A stretch of 35,550 bases of DNA, from positions 1 to 35,550 of the forward strand of contig CALHEE010000031.1 in the NCBI GenBank assembly GCA_938023415.1, written 5' to 3'. The position numbers and the translations under genes are program-made. The DNA is from Minisyncoccota bacterium (GTDB lineage Bacteria; Patescibacteriota; Minisyncoccia; Minisyncoccales; GBS-2). The notes beneath the pieces were generated by a model that had not been told where the DNA came from, ran no database searches, and saw only the letters and a program-made list of their open reading frames with translations. Below, piece after piece: positions 31,088 through 35,550 of the stretch (positions within the stretch are counted from its first letter, which is position 1; each line of letters opens with the position of its first letter).

Positions 31088-33532
31088 ATGCCGTTTTTCT
31101 TTTTCCTTCCTTTCTTTTTCCTCCTTCCTCTTTTACTCTTTTTTCTTTTTCAAAAAATTAGTAAAGAGAAAAATTTTTTGCGGGGGATGAATTTGGCCCT
31201 CTTCTTAGTTACCCTTCCCCAAAAAGCATCAAAAGAAAAAGAATTTTCTTTAGCTCAGTATTTAAAAGTGGCGGAACAGTTTTACAGTTCTTTATCAGCA
31301 ATCAAAGAAAAAAATTTCCTTTTGAAACTTTTAGCTGGTGATCCCTTTTTGGTTTTTGAAATTGCTGTCCCTAGAATTGGGGAAGAAATTTACTTTTATT
31401 TAGCTTCGCCAAGGTCAATAGCCCAATTGGTAGAAAAACAAATTCTTGCTTTTTGGCCCGAAGCTCAAATTCAACCTACTCCTGACTACAACATTTTCAA
31501 TCCAGTCGGTTTTTCCCTAGGAGCGAGCGCCTATTTGGTAAAATCCCCTATCTTCCCTCTAAAACCGCCAAAGGACTTTGAAGTTGACCCTCTTTCTGCT
31601 ATTACCTCAGTTTTTACCAAATTAGCCCGAGAAGGAGAAGGGGCAGCAGTTCAAATTTTAATTAGAAATAGCCAAAGGCAATTAAAACCACTCTCTCAAA
31701 GGACAATTGAATTAATAAAAGAAAGAAAAAAAACAAAAGAGACCTTACCAACTTTTAAAGGAGAAACAGGAGCTTTTTTAAGAGTATTAAGCGAGATTTT
31801 CTTTCCCACTAAAACTAAAAAGAAAAACTCCTCTGAAACAACTTCTTATTCACCTTCCCTTACCCCTGAAGAAGAAGAACTTATTACCCTTCTTTCTAAT
31901 AAGACATCCCGGCCTCTTTTTGACACCAACATCAGGATTTTAGCTTCTGCTCCCAGCGAAAAGAGAGCCAATGAGATTTTGAGTCAATTGGAGGCTTCTT
32001 TTGAACAATTTAATCATCCAAACTTAAATCAATTGAGGTTCAAAAGATTTTCTGGCAAAAAGTTAAAAAAACTTTTTTACAATTTTTCTTTTAGGATCTT
32101 TAATGAATCAGAAATCTTAGTGCTTTCTTCTGAAGAATTAGCGACCATTTTTCATTTCCCCCCACCCCAATTATCCACCCCTTTTCTTAAAAGATTAAAA
32201 ACGAGGGAAGTTCCCCCACCTTCAAATTTACCAGAAGAAGGAATTGTTATCGGAAAAAATGTTTTTCGGGGCGAAGAAAAATTAGTAAAAATGCTTAAAG
32301 AAGACCGTCGGCGCCACTTTTACATTGTCGGTCAGACAGGAACTGGAAAATCAGTTTTACTTCAGGAAATGATTAGGCAAGACATGGCAGAAGGAGAAGG
32401 AGTGGCTTTAATTGATCCTCATGGTGATTTGGCAGAAAGAGTTTTGGGCTTAGTACCTCCTTCTCGGATCGAAGATTTAATTTACTTTGATCCTGGAGAT
32501 TTAGAAAGGCCTTTGGGTTTAAATATGTTAGAGTATGATTTAAAATTTCCAGAGTCAAAAACTCTTGTTGTCAACGAAATTTTAGAAATTTTTGAAAAGC
32601 TTTATAATTTAAAAGCTTTAGGTTTTGGAGGGCCAATTTTTGAACAATACATGAGGAATGCCCTTTTGTTGGTGATGGAAGATCCAGAATCTGGCAATAC
32701 CTTGGCGGAAGTGCCACGAGTGTTGGCTGATAAAAATTTTAGAAAATATAAACTTTCAAAATGTAAAAACATTATTGTCAAAAATTTTTGGGAATTAGAA
32801 GCAGAAAAAGCAGGAGGGGAAGCTGCCTTAGCCAACATGGTTCCTTACATTACCAGCAAAATGAATATTTTCATTGCCAACGATTTAGTAAGACCGATTA
32901 TCGCTCAAGAGACCTCTTCTTTTAACTTTCGCGAGATTATGGATCAAGGGAAGATTTTAATTGTCAATCTTTCAAAGGGTCGATTGGGTGAGATTAACAG
33001 TTATTTATTAGGGATGATCATTGTGGGAAAAATCTTAATTGCAGCTTTCTCACGAACTGACCTTCCAGAAGAAAAAAGGCGCGACTTTTACTTGTATATT
33101 GATGAGTTCCACAACGTGACGACTAAAACGATAGCTTTTGCTTTGGCAGAAGCGAGAAAATTTAGGTTAAATCTTATTTTGGCCAACCAGTACATTGGCC
33201 AATTGGATGAGGAGACGAGAAAAGCAATTTTTGGTAACGTGGGAACAATTTTGGCCTTTCGGGTTGGTCCTGAAGATGCTAAATACTTAATTTCTGAATT
33301 TGAACCAACTTTTAGTGAAGAAGATTTAGTTAACTTTGATAATTATCATGGAGCTTTAAAGCTTTTAATCAACGGGCAACCCTCAAATCCATTCAGTATT
33401 GTTACTTTTCCTCCCTCTAAAGAAAATCAAGAAGTAAAAGAAATGGCTAAAAAAATTTCTCGGGAAAGATATGGCCGAGACCGAGAAAAAGTAGAAACAG
33501 CATTGTATGAAAGGCTAACAAGATATTATTAA
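31088..33532 (+). CDS. VirD4/TraG-like coupling ATPase
   Basis: The 814-residue protein starts with a very hydrophobic membrane anchor (residues 1-20, almost all Phe/Leu/Pro). A ~380-residue N-terminal region follows. The motor domain has Walker A VGQTGTGKS near residues 413-421 and Walker B LYIDEFHN near 668-675. FNVGTI-like GNVGTILAFRVG is typical of TraG/TraD/VirD4 and HerA-like DNA pumps. It would bring DNA or protein substrates to the T4SS channel encoded at 45-7529. It is longer than classical VirD4 (~650) because of the N-terminal region. Confidence 0.87.
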   Translation: MPFFFFLPFFFLLPLLLFFLFQKISKEKNFLRGMNLALFLVTLPQKASKEKEFSLAQYLKVAEQFYSSLSAIKEKNFLLKLLAGDPFLVFEIAVPRIGEEIYFYLASPRSIAQLVEKQILAFWPEAQIQPTPDYNIFNPVGFSLGASAYLVKSPIFPLKPPKDFEVDPLSAITSVFTKLAREGEGAAVQILIRNSQRQLKPLSQRTIELIKERKKTKETLPTFKGETGAFLRVLSEIFFPTKTKKKNSSETTSYSPSLTPEEEELITLLSNKTSRPLFDTNIRILASAPSEKRANEILSQLEASFEQFNHPNLNQLRFKRFSGKKLKKLFYNFSFRIFNESEILVLSSEELATIFHFPPPQLSTPFLKRLKTREVPPPSNLPEEGIVIGKNVFRGEEKLVKMLKEDRRRHFYIVGQTGTGKSVLLQEMIRQDMAEGEGVALIDPHGDLAERVLGLVPPSRIEDLIYFDPGDLERPLGLNMLEYDLKFPESKTLVVNEILEIFEKLYNLKALGFGGPIFEQYMRNALLLVMEDPESGNTLAEVPRVLADKNFRKYKLSKCKNIIVKNFWELEAEKAGGEAALANMVPYITSKMNIFIANDLVRPIIAQETSSFNFREIMDQGKILIVNLSKGRLGEINSYLLGMIIVGKILIAAFSRTDLPEEKRRDFYLYIDEFHNVTTKTIAFALAEARKFRLNLILANQYIGQLDEETRKAIFGNVGTILAFRVGPEDAKYLISEFEPTFSEEDLVNFDNYHGALKLLINGQPSNPFSIVTFPPSKENQEVKEMAKKISRERYGRDREKVETALYERLTRYY

Positions 33533-33535
33533 TCT

Positions 33536-34381
33536 ATGCCTTTTGAAACCTTCGAAATTATACCCAAGCCACACCTTAAAAAAGAAAAAGAACCGCCATC
33601 AAAAAGAGAGGTTTTGCCAGAGCATTTGGAAGGGTTTGTACGCTATTTAAACGAAACAAGGGAAAGACTGAAAAAAGAAGGGGTTCCAGTTGACGAAAAT
33701 TTAAGAATAGATCCTGAGGCTTTTAAAAAAGTTTATTCTCCAGAGATAGTAGATTTTGATTTGAAAAGAGCAAAAGAAAAACTAAAAGAGTATGAGGCTA
33801 AAAGACCAAAAATTAAAAACGAACGAGCAGAGCTATTAGAACGATATGTCGTCGCTCTTTTTAATAAACATTTTGGTGAATATTTTATTGTCGTAAGAAC
33901 TTCTTTACCTGATGATCTTTTTGGTCACGCGGACAATTTGATAATTGACAGAGAAACAAATATCCCAATTTGTGCTCTCGATGAGGTGAGTGTGAGTGAA
34001 GGACCCACTTTTGAAGGAAAAGCAAAGAAAGTTTTTACTAGAAATCTAGAACGTCAGGGAACCAAAGGCGGAGTGAGAATAAAATATGGATTTTCAGTAA
34101 GTCCAGAAGGAATTAAGTTAAGAGAACTAAAAAATGTCCCCCTATTTTATCTTGCTCTTCAAGAAGAACTTTTATACCAGGGGATAAAAGAATTCAGTCC
34201 TTCAGAAAGAGAAGTTTCACCTTCTGAAAAAGAGATATTAAATTCTTTTTTCATCTCTTTACAATCTCAGATTGCCAAACTTCATTCAGAGAAAACACGA
34301 CTTTCTCCAGAGATTATTGAAAAAATTGATTTTTTCAATAAAAGGTTAGAAAGTTTGAAAGAAAAAATATCAAAAAGTTAG
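33536..34381 (+). CDS. T4SS-linked protein with nuclease-like signature, copy A
   Basis: The 281-residue soluble protein has a charged helical N-terminal part (1-100). A core with HADNLIIDRE ... ICALDEVSVS (about 130-155) follows, then KVFTRN and QGTKGGVRIKYGF and a strand VPLFYLAL. The spacing of Asp, then a hydrophobic strand with Asp/Glu, then basic residues is reminiscent of PD-(D/E)xK nucleases, but I cannot assign a family. The next gene shares the KVF-x-x-N ... QGG-x-R-x-KYG block. It lies 3 nt after the coupling ATPase, so it may be a relaxase substitute, processing nuclease or exported effector. Confidence 0.6.
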   Translation: MPFETFEIIPKPHLKKEKEPPSKREVLPEHLEGFVRYLNETRERLKKEGVPVDENLRIDPEAFKKVYSPEIVDFDLKRAKEKLKEYEAKRPKIKNERAELLERYVVALFNKHFGEYFIVVRTSLPDDLFGHADNLIIDRETNIPICALDEVSVSEGPTFEGKAKKVFTRNLERQGTKGGVRIKYGFSVSPEGIKLRELKNVPLFYLALQEELLYQGIKEFSPSEREVSPSEKEILNSFFISLQSQIAKLHSEKTRLSPEIIEKIDFFNKRLESLKEKISKS

Positions 34382-34404
34382 TTTTAAATCCATTTTTCTA
34401 AAAT

Positions 34405-35550
34405 ATGTCTTTTGAAAAGAAATTTTTTCCTTATCCTTATTCTCATTTTGAAGGAGGAGAAGAAAGGAAAAAAGAATCTGAGAGCAATGAAGTGAGAGGA
34501 TTTTACACAGCCATTGCGAAAGTGATAAAAGAAGGTTTTGAAAGAAATCTTGGGGTTGAAAAAGGTTTAGATTTTCATTCCTGGCGAGAGCTTCCAAGGC
34601 TTATTGAAATGTTAAAATCTTCATCTTCGGTCGATATTTCTTCTCACATTTTTCGAGAGGCGCTTAGTGATGAAAATTTAGTAAGGGAGCGAATAGCAAA
34701 TTTTGAGGCGAGAAGAATGCGAGAGATAGAAAGCACACTGATGAAGAAGGGAAAAGATCCTAGTGAATATGCACTGGAACTTAAGGGGAAAATGGATGCC
34801 AGAATGGGTGAAAAAGCTGAAGAATTATTTTTGGGCTTAGGAATGAAATATTTTGAAAAGGTTATTATTCTCCCTACCACTCGCTACGATGATGTAATGA
34901 ATGGATTCAATATTGGGGGCAAATCTATAGGCGGAGTAGATTTTTATGGCATTGATTGCGAGAGCGGGAAACCATTTTTTGCGATCGATGTTGGAGCTTA
35001 TAATCTGGGGGAAGAACAAGCTAAAGAAAAAAGAGAAAAAGTTTTCCAACTTAATTGTCAAGGAGGAGCAAGATTAAAGTATGGAGTGGAATTGGTTCAC
35101 TCAAAAGAGAATTTTGAGAAGAGAAAAAGTGAAAAAAGAATAAAGATAGAAAAACAAAGCGGTTTACCTGTTTTTTGGATATTTCTTCCTCCTTCTGTCG
35201 TGAACAAATGCGAGAGAGAATTTAAAGGTAATCTTAATGAAAGTTCAAATGTTGAAAGAGAGACATTTTTCAACTATATTTTTTTGCCCTTAATTTATCA
35301 GACAGGGGGAAAAGTAGAAGAAGAAATGATCAAGCTGATTGAGCCTAAGTCTGAACAAGAAAATGAGAAAGTAACTCAATTTCTAAATTTTATCAGGGGC
35401 AAATACCCTCCGCTCTCACGCTTACTTCCAACCCAAAAAATATTTCGTCCAGAGGATCCGAAGGCCAATTTCCTGAAAAATTATGAAATTTTAAACCAGT
35501 GGTTGTTAAAAATGCTTCAAAGAAATACCGATTTTGTAAAGGAAGCTTTA
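34405..35550 (+). CDS. T4SS-linked protein with nuclease-like signature, copy B (partial, runs off window)
   Basis: An open frame from ATG 34405 runs 382 codons to the window edge without a stop. It begins MSFEKKFFPYPYSHFEGG, with a helical, charged N-terminal 140 residues. The core has GGVDFYGID ... FFAIDVGAYN (about 175-200). KVFQLNCQGGARLKYGVEL and LPVFWIFLPP follow, the same block order as in copy A. The C-terminal region after residue 260 is additional. It starts 23 nt after copy A. No family is recognised; the shared core suggests an ancient duplication. The C-terminus is unknown. Confidence 0.65.
   Translation, partial: MSFEKKFFPYPYSHFEGGEERKKESESNEVRGFYTAIAKVIKEGFERNLGVEKGLDFHSWRELPRLIEMLKSSSSVDISSHIFREALSDENLVRERIANFEARRMREIESTLMKKGKDPSEYALELKGKMDARMGEKAEELFLGLGMKYFEKVIILPTTRYDDVMNGFNIGGKSIGGVDFYGIDCESGKPFFAIDVGAYNLGEEQAKEKREKVFQLNCQGGARLKYGVELVHSKENFEKRKSEKRIKIEKQSGLPVFWIFLPPSVVNKCEREFKGNLNESSNVERETFFNYIFLPLIYQTGGKVEEEMIKLIEPKSEQENEKVTQFLNFIRGKYPPLSRLLPTQKIFRPEDPKANFLKNYEILNQWLLKMLQRNTDFVKEAL

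Noticed and set aside
34837-35061. Leftward short frames opposite the last gene (also 34370-34597 and 34644-34880)
   Set aside because: They are shadows of the long rightward frame from 34405 that runs to the window edge and shares conserved blocks with the preceding gene.
1-35550. CRISPR arrays, tRNA or rRNA genes, insertion sequences
   Set aside because: I saw no regularly spaced repeats, tRNA-like cloverleaf, rRNA segment, transposase or integrase in the window.
1-35550. UGA recoding as in Gracilibacteria/Absconditabacteria
   Set aside because: TGA ends tyrS, yidC and tsaE at the expected protein lengths, and no gene needs a read-through TGA.

Overview
The window looks like a chromosomal segment from a low-GC (about one third G+C, by eye) member of the Candidate Phyla Radiation / Patescibacteria. 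The signs are a type IV secretion-like (T4SS) gene set of the kind common in that group (VirB2/TrbC-like, VirB6, PrgI, TraC-like, VirB4, VirD4/TraG-like), compact genes with 1-17 nt gaps, a stand-alone 5'-nuclease, small receiver-only response regulators, and an origin region rpmH-rnpA-yidC-jag | dnaA-dnaN without mnmE or rsmG next to it. TGA is used as a stop (tyrS, yidC, tsaE), so this is not one of the lineages that recode UGA.

Layout. 1-7530: T4SS inner-membrane and pilus-like module, interrupted by one leftward coiled-coil/KNH-domain gene. 7530-7894: gene-poor stretch ending in a bidirectional terminator. 7895-12279: replication-origin neighbourhood, with jag, yidC, rnpA and rpmH leftward and dnaA and dnaN rightward. 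12285-18478: housekeeping genes (class A penicillin-binding protein, tyrS, yebC, GspE/PilB-type ATPase, tsaE) plus two compact non-standard units: a promoter-leader-38-residue acidic peptide-terminator unit at 15411-15700, and a promoter-structured RNA-terminator unit at 16488-16629. 18475-28490: a 5'-nuclease followed by a sensory island of two paralogous DUF2378/V4R-like proteins, a PAS coiled-coil protein, an amino-acid-type solute-binding protein, a HAMP coiled-coil receptor, an alpha/beta-hydrolase-like protein, a PotD-like polyamine-type binding protein, a Cache-HAMP-PAS histidine kinase and two stand-alone receivers. 28508-30581: mutM, holA and rpsT. 30656-35550: a second T4SS locus with a small helical protein, a large VirD4/TraG-like ATPase and two tandem related proteins with a nuclease-like signature; the last one runs off the window.

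How the genes may work together (inference). The two T4SS loci could supply a DNA or protein transfer/uptake machine for a host-dependent or scavenging cell. The sensory island pairs each of two solute-binding proteins with a membrane sensor and contains no ABC permease or ATPase, which suggests that ligands (amino acid, polyamine) are sensed rather than imported here. The receivers carry no output domain, so their targets are protein partners.

Gene expression. Most starts lack a Shine-Dalgarno sequence, and recognisable -10 boxes often lie only 5-10 nt before the start codon, so leaderless or near-leaderless transcripts are likely. The KNH-domain gene is the clear exception, with a perfect AGGAGG and a TTG start.
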